Made by a program: the position numbers and the translations under genes. This document shows, one piece after another, positions 17,870 through 27,324 of a DNA stretch of 64,000 nucleotides. The notes under the pieces were generated by a model. The model was not told the origin of the DNA and did no database searches. It saw only the letters and a list, made by a program, of their open reading frames with translations. Every line of letters begins with the position of its first letter. The first letter of the stretch is position 1. Source of the stretch: Saccharopolyspora montiporae (GTDB lineage: Bacteria; Actinomycetota; Actinomycetes; Mycobacteriales; Pseudonocardiaceae); assembly GCF_015209505.1 (NCBI RefSeq), contig NZ_JADEYC010000007.1, forward strand, positions 264,645 to 328,644, in the 5' to 3' direction.

Positions 17870-17971
17870 TCGGATGCCGATCCACCACCGCGACGCGCGT
17901 GGACTTCCCACCGCACCGCGCCGACACATCCGTCACCGGAGAGGCCGGCACAACCACCGAACGGAGCACCG

Positions 17972-19351
17972 ATGAGCGTGTTCAGTCGGACCCAGGTCAG
18001 CTTCCAGGTGCTGGGGTTGGTCTTCCTCCTGGTGTGCGCCCTGTTCATCACGGCCAGCATCGCCGCGTACCGCAAGGCGTTCACCGATCAGGAACCTGTG
18101 CTGCTGCGCACCGACAACGTCGGCAACCAGCTGCGTGAAGGTGCTGACGTCAAGCTGCGCGGTGTCGTGGTCGGCGAAGTGGACGCGGTTCGCGCTCGGG
18201 GCGATGCCGCCGAGCTCAACCTGGCGATGGACCCGGCGAAACTGGACCAGGTCCCGGCTTCGGTCACCGCTCGTCTGCTGCCCAAGACGCTGTTCGGCGA
18301 ACGTTACGTGTCGCTGGAAGCGCCACCTGGCCCGCCGGACGAGACACTCACCGAAGGGACGGTGATCGGGCAGGACCGCAGCAGTTCGGCGATCGAGATC
18401 GAAGAGGCGCTCAATCATCTGATGCCCCTGCTGCAGACCCTGCAGCCACACAAGGTCTCGTCGACACTGACCTCGCTTTCCCAGGCATTGGACGGCCGTG
18501 GTGAGCAACTGGGTGACACCGCGGTGAAACTGAACGAGTACCTGTCCGAGATCAACCCGGCGTTGCCCGATGTGGAGGCCAACACCCGGGCACTTTCCGT
18601 GGTGGCCGACGCCTACAGCGACGCCGGCCCCGACCTCATCGAGGCCATGTCGGACCTGTCCACCACGAGCAGGACCCTCGTCGACGAACGCACGCAGGTG
18701 TCCGCTCTGGTGCACAACCTCGGCGGGGCATCGGCCAACCTCAGCGAATTCCTGGAGATCAACCAGGAGAACATGGTGAACCTGGTCGCCACGTCCCGGC
18801 CGACCGTGGAACTGCTCAGGGACTACGCGCCCCAGTATCCCTGCATGATCAAGCAGATGGCCGATCAGATCGAACCCGGGAACCGGACGATGGGCCAGGG
18901 ACAGGAGAACCCGCACGTGGCCCGGTTGACCATCGAATTCACCCAGAGTCGCGGCAAGTACGAACCCGGCAAGGACACGCCTTCCTACGACGACAAGCGC
19001 GGTCCGCGCTGCTACGACAAGGCGTCTCCGGAGAACCTGTTTCCGCAGTACCCGCCCGGCGGTCCCGTCGAGGACGGCACTTCGAAACCTCCTGCAGTGG
19101 ACAAGGAATGGGGTATGGACACGTTCGCGCCGCAGAACTTCACCGGCGCAGCGACGGCGCCCGCCTCCGCCGGAGACACCACGTCCGGCGCGTCGAACGG
19201 GGTACCACTAGTCGCCGGGTCCGACGAAGAGCGCCGGCTGGTGACCGCGCTGTCCGCGCACGCCACCGAACGTCGCCCCGATGACGTGCCCGAATGGGGA
19301 TCCCTGTTGCTGGCCCCGGTCTTCCGCGGAACGGAGGTGGTCCTGGAGTGA
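17972..19351 (+). CDS. mceA: MceA-type substrate-binding protein
   Basis: 459 aa. An N-terminal membrane anchor (~residues 12-32) is followed by the MCE/MlaD domain (~40-120) with GADVKLRGVVVGEVDAVRA and LLPKTLFGERYVSLE, a long helical region (~140-300), and a variable Pro/Ser tail. One of six Mce subunits that form a tube guiding lipid from the outer envelope to YrbEAB. GGAG precedes the ATG by 6 bases. Its stop overlaps the GTG of mceB. Sterol transport is inferred only from the neighbourhood. Confidence 0.92.
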   Translation: MSVFSRTQVSFQVLGLVFLLVCALFITASIAAYRKAFTDQEPVLLRTDNVGNQLREGADVKLRGVVVGEVDAVRARGDAAELNLAMDPAKLDQVPASVTARLLPKTLFGERYVSLEAPPGPPDETLTEGTVIGQDRSSSAIEIEEALNHLMPLLQTLQPHKVSSTLTSLSQALDGRGEQLGDTAVKLNEYLSEINPALPDVEANTRALSVVADAYSDAGPDLIEAMSDLSTTSRTLVDERTQVSALVHNLGGASANLSEFLEINQENMVNLVATSRPTVELLRDYAPQYPCMIKQMADQIEPGNRTMGQGQENPHVARLTIEFTQSRGKYEPGKDTPSYDDKRGPRCYDKASPENLFPQYPPGGPVEDGTSKPPAVDKEWGMDTFAPQNFTGAATAPASAGDTTSGASNGVPLVAGSDEERRLVTALSAHATERRPDDVPEWGSLLLAPVFRGTEVVLE

Positions 19352-20382
19352 GAAGCTACCTGCCGCAGCTGGTCAAATTCCTGATCTTCGCGGTGGTGAC
19401 CGTCCTGCTCACCGGGGTGCTGGCCACCACGATCGCCAACCGGACTTTCACCAATGACGCGGAGTTCAGCGCCCGGTTCTCGGATGCGACCGGGCTCAAC
19501 CCCGGTGACGAGATCCGAATGGCGGGGGTTCGAATCGGGACCGTCGATACGATCGAGGTGGCCGACCGCAAGGTCGCCGAGGTTCGGTTCACCATCGACG
19601 GAAACCGTCCGCTGCCGACGACGACGACCGCGGCGGTGAAGTACCGAAACCTGATCGGACAGCGGTACATCGCTTTGGACGTGGGCTCGGGAGATGTGCG
19701 CAACTCCCTCCCACCGGGTTCGACGATCCCGCTGGAGCGCACCAGCCCGGCGCTGAACCTCACCGCGCTGTTCAACGGGTTCAAACCCCTGTTCCGCGCG
19801 CTGGATCCCGACGAGGTCAACGAGCTCTCGCACCAGATCATCCAGGTCCTGCAGGGCGAAGGTGGGACCGTGGAGAGCCTGCTGGCGCACACCGCATCGC
19901 TGACCTCCACCGTCGCCGACAAGGACGAAGTCATCGGGCGCGTCGTCACCAACCTCAACGGAGTGCTGGACACCGCGAACGCGCGCAGCCCGGAACTGGC
20001 CGGGCTCATCGACGAGATGCAGCAGCTCGTCACCGGGCTGGCCGAGCAGCGGGAGCCGATCGGCGAAGCCACCGGGTCGTTGGCCGATCTGACCGAGCGC
20101 ACGTCCGGACTGCTTCGAGAAGCCCGGCCGCCGCTGCAGAAGGACATCCGCGAACTGGACGCGTTGGCGGAGAACTTCAACGCCCGTGAACCGCAACTCG
20201 ATCGGTTCCTCAGCGGGTTCCCGGAGCGGATCGGGTCGGTGACGCGCACCGCCAGCTACGCGGGATGGTTCAACTACTACTCCTGCCAGATGCGCGGGGA
20301 CATCTCCATCGACTCGATCGGTGTCGAACTCCCGATCGTGCCGCTCCCGACCTCCGAACTGCCGGAGAGGTGCACCCGATGA
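19348..20382 (+). CDS. mceB: MceB-type protein
   Basis: 344 aa. Membrane anchor at ~residues 8-27, then an MCE domain (GLNPGDEIRMAGVRIGTVDT, VKYRNLIGQRYIALD) and a helical region ending with NYYSCQMRGDISIDSIGVEL. It starts with GTG overlapping the stop of mceA; an ATG further upstream in this frame lies inside mceA. At its 3' end the ATG of mceC overlaps its stop. Structural subunit of the Mce lipid conduit. Confidence 0.92.
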   Translation: MRSYLPQLVKFLIFAVVTVLLTGVLATTIANRTFTNDAEFSARFSDATGLNPGDEIRMAGVRIGTVDTIEVADRKVAEVRFTIDGNRPLPTTTTAAVKYRNLIGQRYIALDVGSGDVRNSLPPGSTIPLERTSPALNLTALFNGFKPLFRALDPDEVNELSHQIIQVLQGEGGTVESLLAHTASLTSTVADKDEVIGRVVTNLNGVLDTANARSPELAGLIDEMQQLVTGLAEQREPIGEATGSLADLTERTSGLLREARPPLQKDIRELDALAENFNAREPQLDRFLSGFPERIGSVTRTASYAGWFNYYSCQMRGDISIDSIGVELPIVPLPTSELPERCTR

Positions 20383-21392
20383 GACCACTCCGGGAACGCA
20401 ACCAGGCCGCGATCGGCGCAATCTTCCTGGTCATATTGCTGGCAGGGACCTACGTGGCGTTCTTCGCCGAGGACCTGTTCAGCGGCAACCGCTACACAGC
20501 GGTTTTCCGCGAGTCGGCCGGGATCGCCGCCGACGACGACGTGCGAATCGCCGGGGTCAAGGTCGGCGAGGTCTCCGACGTGTCGTTGCGCGGCGACCGG
20601 GTGGATGTTCAGTTCAGCACGGACGGCTCGTGGCTGGGCGAACGCACCGGCGCTTCCATCGAGATCAAAACGCTGCTGGGCGACAAGTACCTGGCGCTGA
20701 CTCCGGAAGGGCGCGGGGAACAGGATCCGGACGCACCGATCGGGCTGGACCGCACCCGGTCGCCGTTCGACGTCACCGATGCCCTGCACGAGCTCTCCCG
20801 CACGGCCGACGACATCGATTCGGACCAGCTTGCGCGGAGTTTCGAGGTCATCTCGGACACCTTCCGCAACACCCCGGAGCACGTGCAGGGCACGATCGAC
20901 GGCTTGTCCCGGTTATCCGAGACGATCTCCTCGCGGGACGAGGAGTTCGCGGCGCTGCTGGCCAACACCCGGCAGTTCAGCGGCATCGCAGCCGAGCGCA
21001 GCGAGCAGGTGCAAAAGCTGTTCGCCGACGGCAACCAGCTGCTGGCCGAACTGCAGATCCGCGACGAAGCCATCCACCGGCTGCTGCGCGGGACCGAGGA
21101 TCTGGGCAACCAGTTGCGCGGTGTCGTCGGCGACAACCAGGAGCAGCTGCGTCCCGCGTTGCAGGAGTTGGACCAGGTGTCCTCGCTGCTGCAGCGCCAG
21201 CAGGACAACATCTCGCAGGGCATTCGCGAGATGGCGCCGTTCATCCGCGTGTTCAACAACACGATCGGCAACGGTCGGTGGTTCGACGGCTACCTGTGCG
21301 GAATCATCCCGCCGCCGCTGCTGAACGAGCTGCTCACCGTCAACCCCGAGGGATGCGTACCGCCGAACCCGGACACCGGAGGTGGATCATGA
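20379..21392 (+). CDS. mceC: MceC-type protein
   Basis: 337 aa. Anchor segment AIGAIFLVILLAGTYVAFF (~residues 10-28), MCE domain with ADDDVRIAGVKVGEVSDVSL and IKTLLGDKYLALTP, then a long coiled helical part and a short tail. ATG start overlaps the stop of mceB by 4 bases, and its own stop overlaps mceD. Subunit of the Mce hexameric conduit; exact position in the tube is not readable from sequence. Confidence 0.92.
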   Translation: MRPLRERNQAAIGAIFLVILLAGTYVAFFAEDLFSGNRYTAVFRESAGIAADDDVRIAGVKVGEVSDVSLRGDRVDVQFSTDGSWLGERTGASIEIKTLLGDKYLALTPEGRGEQDPDAPIGLDRTRSPFDVTDALHELSRTADDIDSDQLARSFEVISDTFRNTPEHVQGTIDGLSRLSETISSRDEEFAALLANTRQFSGIAAERSEQVQKLFADGNQLLAELQIRDEAIHRLLRGTEDLGNQLRGVVGDNQEQLRPALQELDQVSSLLQRQQDNISQGIREMAPFIRVFNNTIGNGRWFDGYLCGIIPPPLLNELLTVNPEGCVPPNPDTGGGS

Positions 21393-22621
21393 TCCGGCGG
21401 AACAGGCGCAGGCTGCTGCTGGCCGTCGCCCTGCTGACCACCGCCGCGGTGGTGGTCTCCGGTGCGGTCTGGTGGACCGCGAGTGCGTCCCGGGCCACCT
21501 ATACCGCGGTGTTCCCGAAGGCGATCGGCGTGCACCCGGGTTCGAAGGTGCGGGTGCTCGGCGTCGAGGTGGGCACGGTGGACGACGTCCAGCCCGCGGG
21601 CGAAGTGGTGCGCACCGAGCTTTCCCTGGATTCCGGTGTCCGTATCCCGGCGGACGCGAGCGCGGTCGTGGTGGCACCGAGCCTGGTCAGCGACCGCTAC
21701 GTGCAGCTGACCCCCGCGTACACCGGCGGACCTGAACTGCCCACCGGCAGTGAGTTCCCGCTGGAGAGGACCTCGACGCCGGTGGAGATCGACGATCTGT
21801 ACCGCAGCGCCGACGACCTGGCCACGGCGCTGGGACCGAACGGCGCCAACGAACGCGGCGCGGTCTCCGACGTGCTGGACACCGGTGCGGCCAATCTTCG
21901 GGGCAACGGCAAACCGCTCAACGAGACGATCCGCGACCTCGGCGAGGCAGCGGAAACAATGCAGAACTCGCAGGGCGACCTGTTCGGCACCGTCCGCAAC
22001 CTCGACGAGTTCACCGCGGCACTGGCGCGCAGCGACGACCAGATCCACGAGTTCCACGGCCGGTTCGCCGATGTCGCCGGCAGCCTGGCCGACGACAAGG
22101 AACAGCTCGGGACGGCGCTGGAGACGATGTCCGGTTCGCTGGACGAGGTCAACCGCTTCGTCGGCGAGAACCGGGGGCTTCTGGAATCGAACGTGAACAA
22201 GCTCAGCGAAACCACCAAGGGCCTGGTCGATCAGCGCGCCGCGATCGCGGAGATCATCGACGTGGCCCCGTTGGCGGCGTCGAACTACATCAACTCCTAC
22301 GATGCGGCGTCCGGAACGGTGGCGGTGCGGCTGAACCTCAACGAGTTCACCTATCCCCCGGTCACGATGGTGTGCCTGCTGATCGAACGAGCCACGCCGA
22401 AGGAGATCCCCCCGGCGCTGACCGACATCTGCAAAGACCTGGGCCCGGCGATCGACGATGGCCTCGGCGTGCCCCCGCCGCACGACATCATCAAGTCGAA
22501 CGCGCAGCCCGCTCAGCCCGACGAGTCCGACCCGTCCGACGAGTCCGGTATGCCGCTACCACTGCTGGATGCCGTGGAGCAGCAGCGCCGCGACGAGGAG
22601 CTCGGGGATGGTCCGCGATGA
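21389..22621 (+). CDS. mceD: MceD-type protein
   Basis: 410 aa. N-terminal anchor (LLLAVALLTTAAVVVSGAVW), MCE domain (HPGSKVRVLGVEVGTVDDV; SLVSDRYVQLTPAY), helical region, and a C-terminal Asp/Ser/Pro-rich tail (DESDPSDESGMPLPLLDAVE). Starts with ATG overlapping the mceC stop. Part of the Mce lipid-import assembly. Confidence 0.92.
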   Translation: MIRRNRRRLLLAVALLTTAAVVVSGAVWWTASASRATYTAVFPKAIGVHPGSKVRVLGVEVGTVDDVQPAGEVVRTELSLDSGVRIPADASAVVVAPSLVSDRYVQLTPAYTGGPELPTGSEFPLERTSTPVEIDDLYRSADDLATALGPNGANERGAVSDVLDTGAANLRGNGKPLNETIRDLGEAAETMQNSQGDLFGTVRNLDEFTAALARSDDQIHEFHGRFADVAGSLADDKEQLGTALETMSGSLDEVNRFVGENRGLLESNVNKLSETTKGLVDQRAAIAEIIDVAPLAASNYINSYDAASGTVAVRLNLNEFTYPPVTMVCLLIERATPKEIPPALTDICKDLGPAIDDGLGVPPPHDIIKSNAQPAQPDESDPSDESGMPLPLLDAVEQQRRDEELGDGPR

Positions 22622-23811
22622 GAGCGCGCAGACGGGTTCCTGTCCTGGCGCTGGTCGCCGGCGTGACGCTGAGCGGGTGCGGTTCGGGCGGTCTCTACGA
22701 TGTTCCGCTCCCGGGCGGGGCGGACCTGGGCGAGCAGCCAGACCGGGTGATCGTGCACTTCACCGATGTGCTCGACCTGGTGCCGCAGTCCAGCGTCAAG
22801 GTCAACGACGTCGCCGCCGGCCGGGTGGACAACATCGGCCTGGCCCGGGACGGGCGCACGGCTGTGGTCACCTTGCTGGTCGCCGATCAGGTCCGGCTGC
22901 CGGAAAACGCCGAGGCGCGGCTACGCCAATCCAGCCTGCTCGGTGAGAAGTTCGTGGAGCTGGCGGAACCCGTTGCGGAACCACCTCGCGGCGAGCTTGC
23001 GGACAACGCGGTGATCGGCGTGGAGAGCACCAACCGCAACACCCAGATCGAGGAAGTGCTGGGGGCGTTGTCGGCGCTGCTCAACGGCGGCAACGTCGAT
23101 CAGCTGAACACGATCGTCACCGAACTCAACTCGGCGATGTCCGGCAACGAAGCGGAACTGCGCTCCCTGCTGGCCCATGTGGAGCACCTCACTGCCCGGT
23201 TGGACGGCCAGCGCGGCGACATCACCCGTGCCATCGACTCCCTCGACCGGCTTTCCGGCGAGTTCAACGCGCAACGCGACAAGCTCGACGAGGGCCTGCG
23301 CGATCTGCAACCGGGACTTCAGGTGGTCAACGAGCAGCGCGACCAGCTCGTGGCGATGCTCGCCCAGCTCGACCGACTCTCCGGGTTGGCGGTGGACACC
23401 GTCGACCGCAGCAAGGAGGACATGCTCGCCAATCTGCGGGCGCTCGGACCCACCCTGCAGAAGCTGCAGGAGACCGGGGAGAACCTGCCGCGCGCGATGG
23501 AGTTCTTCGTCACCTACCCGTTCCCGCCGGCGGCGGTGAACACGCTGCGCGGCGACTACTTCAACGCCGATCTCACGATCGACCTCGATCTGAGCACGAT
23601 CGTGGAAAACATGCTCACCAACCAACCGCCTCCGGGAACCCCGCCACCCGACGACGGAGCGGGCGAGGAGTCCGAACCGAACGCGGAATCTCCGGGTGAG
23701 CCGGATCTCCCGCTGCCACTGCACGGCAATCCCGGTGACCCTGCACCACCGCGCCCCGAACCGCCGGAGCGGGACGCCGGTGGGCTGCTGGACCCGTTCG
23801 GAGGTTCCTGA
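22618..23811 (+). CDS. mceE: MceE-type lipoprotein
   Basis: 397 aa. The signal peptide ends in a lipobox (VTLSGCGSG, Cys ~20), so the protein should be lipid-anchored, as is usual for the E subunit of Mce systems. MCE domain follows (VPQSSVKVNDVAAGRVDNI; QSSLLGEKFVELAE), then helical repeats and a Pro-rich tail (~residues 335-397). ATG overlaps the mceD stop. The lipid anchor distinguishes it from the other five Mce subunits in this operon. Confidence 0.93.
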   Translation: MRARRRVPVLALVAGVTLSGCGSGGLYDVPLPGGADLGEQPDRVIVHFTDVLDLVPQSSVKVNDVAAGRVDNIGLARDGRTAVVTLLVADQVRLPENAEARLRQSSLLGEKFVELAEPVAEPPRGELADNAVIGVESTNRNTQIEEVLGALSALLNGGNVDQLNTIVTELNSAMSGNEAELRSLLAHVEHLTARLDGQRGDITRAIDSLDRLSGEFNAQRDKLDEGLRDLQPGLQVVNEQRDQLVAMLAQLDRLSGLAVDTVDRSKEDMLANLRALGPTLQKLQETGENLPRAMEFFVTYPFPPAAVNTLRGDYFNADLTIDLDLSTIVENMLTNQPPPGTPPPDDGAGEESEPNAESPGEPDLPLPLHGNPGDPAPPRPEPPERDAGGLLDPFGGS

Positions 23812-25055
23812 TGATCACCCGCTGGATGCGACTGCAGCTCGTCCTCTTCGTGGTCATCGCCGCCACAGGGGTGGTCTACGTGGGCGGCAACTACGCCGGG
23901 CTGGACCGGTTGTTCGGGGGAAACGGCTATTCGATCGTGGTGCCGTTACCGGAATCCGGCGGGATCTTCCCCAACGCCGAGGTCACCTACCGCGGCGTGG
24001 CGGTGGGTCGTGTCCAGGACATCCAACTCACTGAGACGGGGGTCCGAGCTCAGGTGCGCATCGAGGACAGCGCGCCGCCGATCCCGGCGGCCACCGATGT
24101 GGTCGTGGCCAACCGGTCGGCCATCGGCGAGCAGTTCCTGGATCTTGAGCCGCGCGATGGTGGGCCGCCGTACCTGGCCGATGGCGCCGAATTGCGCCAC
24201 CACCAGCCACGACTGCCGCCGCCGCCGGAGCAGCTGCTGACCAGTCTCGACGGCCTGGCCTCCAGTATCCCGCAGGATTCGCTGCGTACCGTGCTGGATG
24301 AGGGGGACGCCGCCTTCCGGGGCGTCGGGCCGCACCTGCAGACGATGCTGGACAGCGCGCATTCGCTGACCCAGGAGGCCACCGACAACCTGCCGCAGAC
24401 GAAATCGCTGCTCGCGCAGGGTCGTACCGTGCTGGAGACGCAGCAGCAGGATGCCGATCAGATCCGCCGATTCAGCAGCTCGGTCAACGAGGTCGCCGGT
24501 GAGCTCTCCGACTCCGACCCGGCGGTGCGCGGCCTGCTGGCCCAGGCACCCGAAACCGCCGAGCACGTGGACCAGCTGCTGCACAACTCCGGGTCGGAGC
24601 TGGGCGTGCTCACCGCGAACCTGCTGACCACAACGCAGATCACGTCGAGCCGCACCGACGCGATCGAGCAGATGCTCGTGGAACTGCCGGTGATGACCGC
24701 GTTCACACCGGGCATGACCGATGACGAAGACACCGGGCACCAGGCTTTCGTGTTCAACTACGGTGATCCGGTTTCCTGCACCGAGGGGTACGAAGGTACC
24801 CCGCGTCGGCCGGCGAACGACCTCACCCCGGCGCCGACGAACTTCGACGCGCACTGCGCGGAACCGCCGGACAGCGAAACCGGGGTCCGCGGTTCGCAGA
24901 ACGCGCCGCGCGGCCCGGAACCAGAGGCCGTGCCGGAACCACCGCCTCCGCAGTTGCAGGGCCTGCGTGAGGCCCGGCTGCCGGGGCCGATCAGCGGAGT
25001 CGATCCCGGCCGGGATCCGCGGAACATGGCAGAGCTGCTCGGACTCGGCGAGTAA
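23811..25055 (+). CDS. mceF: MceF-type protein
   Basis: 414 aa. Anchor at ~residues 6-25, MCE domain with GIFPNAEVTYRGVAVGRVQD and VVVANRSAIGEQFLDLEP, a helical region to ~residue 285, then CTEGYEGTPRRPANDLTPAP and an extended Pro-rich tail. ATG shares one base with the mceE stop. Last Mce subunit; the two following genes encode Mce-associated proteins, as at the window's left edge. Confidence 0.92.
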   Translation: MITRWMRLQLVLFVVIAATGVVYVGGNYAGLDRLFGGNGYSIVVPLPESGGIFPNAEVTYRGVAVGRVQDIQLTETGVRAQVRIEDSAPPIPAATDVVVANRSAIGEQFLDLEPRDGGPPYLADGAELRHHQPRLPPPPEQLLTSLDGLASSIPQDSLRTVLDEGDAAFRGVGPHLQTMLDSAHSLTQEATDNLPQTKSLLAQGRTVLETQQQDADQIRRFSSSVNEVAGELSDSDPAVRGLLAQAPETAEHVDQLLHNSGSELGVLTANLLTTTQITSSRTDAIEQMLVELPVMTAFTPGMTDDEDTGHQAFVFNYGDPVSCTEGYEGTPRRPANDLTPAPTNFDAHCAEPPDSETGVRGSQNAPRGPEPEAVPEPPPPQLQGLREARLPGPISGVDPGRDPRNMAELLGLGE

Positions 25056-25078
25056 GCGCACGACGAACAGGAGATCAC

Positions 25079-25624
25079 GTGTCCACATCGGACACCGGAC
25101 TCAGCGGTCCGGAATCACGGCGACGGCGCCTGCCCGTGCTGCTGCTGGCGGGCGTCGCGGTGCTGTCGGCAACCGCTGCCGGTCTCGCCGCCACATCCTG
25201 GGCGAGCGCGCTCGGCGATGCCGACCTGGCCACCGGCCATGCCCGCGACGAGGTGCTCCGCCAAGCCGGACACCGGCTCGTGCAGATGAACACGCTCGAT
25301 CACCGGCGTGCTGCCGAAGACCTGGACCGGTGGCAGCAGCAGGTGACCGGTCCGTTGGCCGAGGAGGTCGCCCGCAACCGGGAGGACAACGTCGCGGCGA
25401 TGGAACGAGCCGGTACCACGACCACCGCCGAGGTGCTGGATTCGGCGGTCACCGATATCGATCCCGATGCCGGGGAAGCGACCGCGATGGCGGCATTGCA
25501 GGTGACGGTGCGCGCCGAGGGGAGCGAGCCGGTGACCAAACGCAGTCGGATCCAGGCTGAGCTCACCAAGGTCGACGCCGACTGGAAGCTCAGCGGAGTG
25601 CACGTGGTGGGCGTGTCGAGCTGA
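25079..25624 (+). CDS. Mce-associated membrane protein 1
   Basis: 181 aa. Short cytoplasmic N-terminus, one membrane segment (LPVLLLAGVAVLSATAAGLA, ~residues 18-38), and an extracytoplasmic domain ending SRIQAELTKVDADWKLSGVH, the Mce-associated pattern. GTG start at 25079 with AGGAG 6 bases upstream. Located 23 bases after mceF. Probably an accessory or stabilising factor for the importer. Confidence 0.82.
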   Translation: MSTSDTGLSGPESRRRRLPVLLLAGVAVLSATAAGLAATSWASALGDADLATGHARDEVLRQAGHRLVQMNTLDHRRAAEDLDRWQQQVTGPLAEEVARNREDNVAAMERAGTTTTAEVLDSAVTDIDPDAGEATAMAALQVTVRAEGSEPVTKRSRIQAELTKVDADWKLSGVHVVGVSS

Positions 25625-25646
25625 CCGGAAGCAGGAGAACGCAATC

Positions 25647-26396
25647 GTGGCAACGAAGCCATCCGGCCGGCGACACGTCGCCGGCCGTCCCCGGAACACC
25701 CGCGCAGGTGAACCCGAGCGGCCCGAGAAGCCGTCGGCCGCAAGCGCGACCGCGCACACCCACCGGGATGCCGAGTCTCCCGGTTCCGCGGATCCGCCGA
25801 CGGATGCCGACCCTTCGGCGGTCGGAGTCCGGTCGGGCGCGGCCCGGTTGCGCTACCTTCGCGGGCTCCGACCCCGGTTTCGGCTACAGCTTCCCGGGCA
25901 GCGCACTTCGATCGTGCTGCTCAGCGTGCTCAGCGTGCTGTGCGCGGGAGCTGCCGCGGGGTTCGGCGTGGCCGCGCACGGTCTGCGCTCGGGCGCTTCC
26001 GAGAACCAGGCGCTGGTGGACGGACGGGCTACGCAGGCCGTCGTGCAGCAGACTTCCGCGGCGGTCCGGACAGCGTTCTCCTACAACCATGCCGACCCCG
26101 CCGCCACCCGCGAGCAGGCTCAGCAGGTGTTGATCGGCGATGCGGTGCAGCAGTACAACGGGCTGTTCGGGGAGGTGGAGCGGGTCGCGGTCGAGCAGGG
26201 GCTGCAGTTCGCCACGACGGTGCGTTCCGCGGGCGTGACGCGGCTGGTGGATGATCGCGCCGAGTTGCTGCTGTTCGTCGACCAGCAGGGCGTGCGCGCC
26301 GAAAGCCCCGAGCGGCGCTCCGGTTCGGCACAGTTGGGCATCACCGCACAGCGGGTCGGTGCGGAATGGAAGATCAGCCGGATCGAGGTGCTCTGA
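25647..26396 (+). CDS. Mce-associated membrane protein 2
   Basis: 249 aa. A disordered, charged N-terminus (~residues 1-85), one membrane segment (TSIVLLSVLSVLCAGAAAGF) and a periplasmic domain whose end (GSAQLGITAQRVGAEWKISR) matches the Mce-associated family. It resembles the Mce-associated protein at 357-1049 in plan. GTG start with GGAGAA about 10 bases upstream. Last gene of the operon; the TetR gene converges on it. Confidence 0.82.
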   Translation: MATKPSGRRHVAGRPRNTRAGEPERPEKPSAASATAHTHRDAESPGSADPPTDADPSAVGVRSGAARLRYLRGLRPRFRLQLPGQRTSIVLLSVLSVLCAGAAAGFGVAAHGLRSGASENQALVDGRATQAVVQQTSAAVRTAFSYNHADPAATREQAQQVLIGDAVQQYNGLFGEVERVAVEQGLQFATTVRSAGVTRLVDDRAELLLFVDQQGVRAESPERRSGSAQLGITAQRVGAEWKISRIEVL

Positions 26397-26443
26397 CCCC
26401 TCCCCGACCGACCGCGCGGCGCACGAGGTCGACCGGCCGGTTC

Positions 26444-27025
26444 TCAACCACGTCGACTCAATATGAGGTCGGCAGTGCTGGTCAGCCGCTCGGCGACCCG
26501 GTCGTAGGTCGTGTACCCCATCCCGGCGTGCACCATCGCGCCGATCCAGGCGAACTCCAGCGCGTTGAGCACGTCATCGTCCCCGTCGTCGCCCAGCGCG
26601 GCCGACAACCGGTCCCGGATGCCCATACCGATGCGTACCCGCAGGTGTTGCACATCCGGGTCGTCGCCGAGCATGGCGTTGGTGCAGGCCAGCGCGAGCG
26701 ACGCTTCATCGGCGACGAGCAGCGCGACTTCGCGGAGCACTCCCCGGACGCGGGCATGGACCTCGCGGGGCTCATCGGCAACGGGCGGGAGCGCCTGCAG
26801 CCGCCGCCAGAACACTTCGGCGATCAGATGGTTCTTCGAGGAGAAGTACGTGTAGGCGGTTGCCGGGGCGACGCCCGCGCGGGAGGCCACATTGCGCACG
26901 GTCATCCCGGAATAACCCGCAGACCGCAGCTCCTCCACCGCGGCTTCGGTCAGCCCGCGGACGGTGTCGGCTTGGCGCGAGTTCAACCGGCGGCGGGTGG
27001 ACTCGTTCGCGAGATTCTCGGACAC
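26444..27025 (-). CDS. TetR-family transcriptional regulator
   Basis: 193 aa. The DNA-binding helix-turn-helix is clear (~residues 34-66): MTVRNVASRAGVAPATAYTY followed by FSSKNHLIAEVFWRR. The C-terminal ligand domain has the usual all-helical look. The start is uncertain: GTG 27025 is given, GTG 27037 is equally in frame, and neither has a ribosome-binding site. Operator site C (27020-27038) covers both candidate starts, so the message may be leaderless and self-repressed. It sits between the mce operon and the catabolic genes that carry the same operator, making it the prime candidate regulator. Ligand unknown. Confidence 0.85.
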   Translation of the reverse strand: MSENLANESTRRRLNSRQADTVRGLTEAAVEELRSAGYSGMTVRNVASRAGVAPATAYTYFSSKNHLIAEVFWRRLQALPPVADEPREVHARVRGVLREVALLVADEASLALACTNAMLGDDPDVQHLRVRIGMGIRDRLSAALGDDGDDDVLNALEFAWIGAMVHAGMGYTTYDRVAERLTSTADLILSRRG

Positions 27026-27038
27026 GCGTCTGGACACT
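27020..27038. promoter_or_regulatory. GGACA-type operator over the TetR gene start (site C)
   Basis: GGACACGCGTCTGGACACT overlaps the start codon region of the TetR gene. A TGGAGT sequence sits where site A has its -10. This fits autoregulation. Confidence 0.65.
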
Positions 27039-27175
27039 ACTCCAGGAAACGGTCGGCAACAACAACGGGCGCATGCAGCTCCTGCGCACGCTCGCAGCGT
27101 ACGACCTCCCGGAGTACTTCCCGGGCCCCGGGGTCTGGACAACTGATCGGGTTTCCGCCAAACTCCGAGTCCGAT

Positions 27176-27194
27176 GGACACGTGTCCAGACAAA
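27176..27194. promoter_or_regulatory. GGACA-type operator upstream of the 407-aa gene (site D)
   Basis: GGACACGTGTCCAGACAAA includes the perfect 14-bp palindrome TGGACACGTGTCCA (27175-27188). A further half-like copy, GTCTGGACAAC, lies about 40 bases upstream. The site is 131 bases before the next rightward gene. Confidence 0.6.
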
Positions 27195-27324
27195 TATTCG
27201 CAACATGTTCACGCCTCCGCACCGGCATCCACCGCGGTCCCAGGCGCGGAGCGACCCCGTTCCCCCCGACGACAGCCCACCACCACCGCGCCGCGCAGCG
27301 CGGCGCCGGAAATCGGAGGACGCG

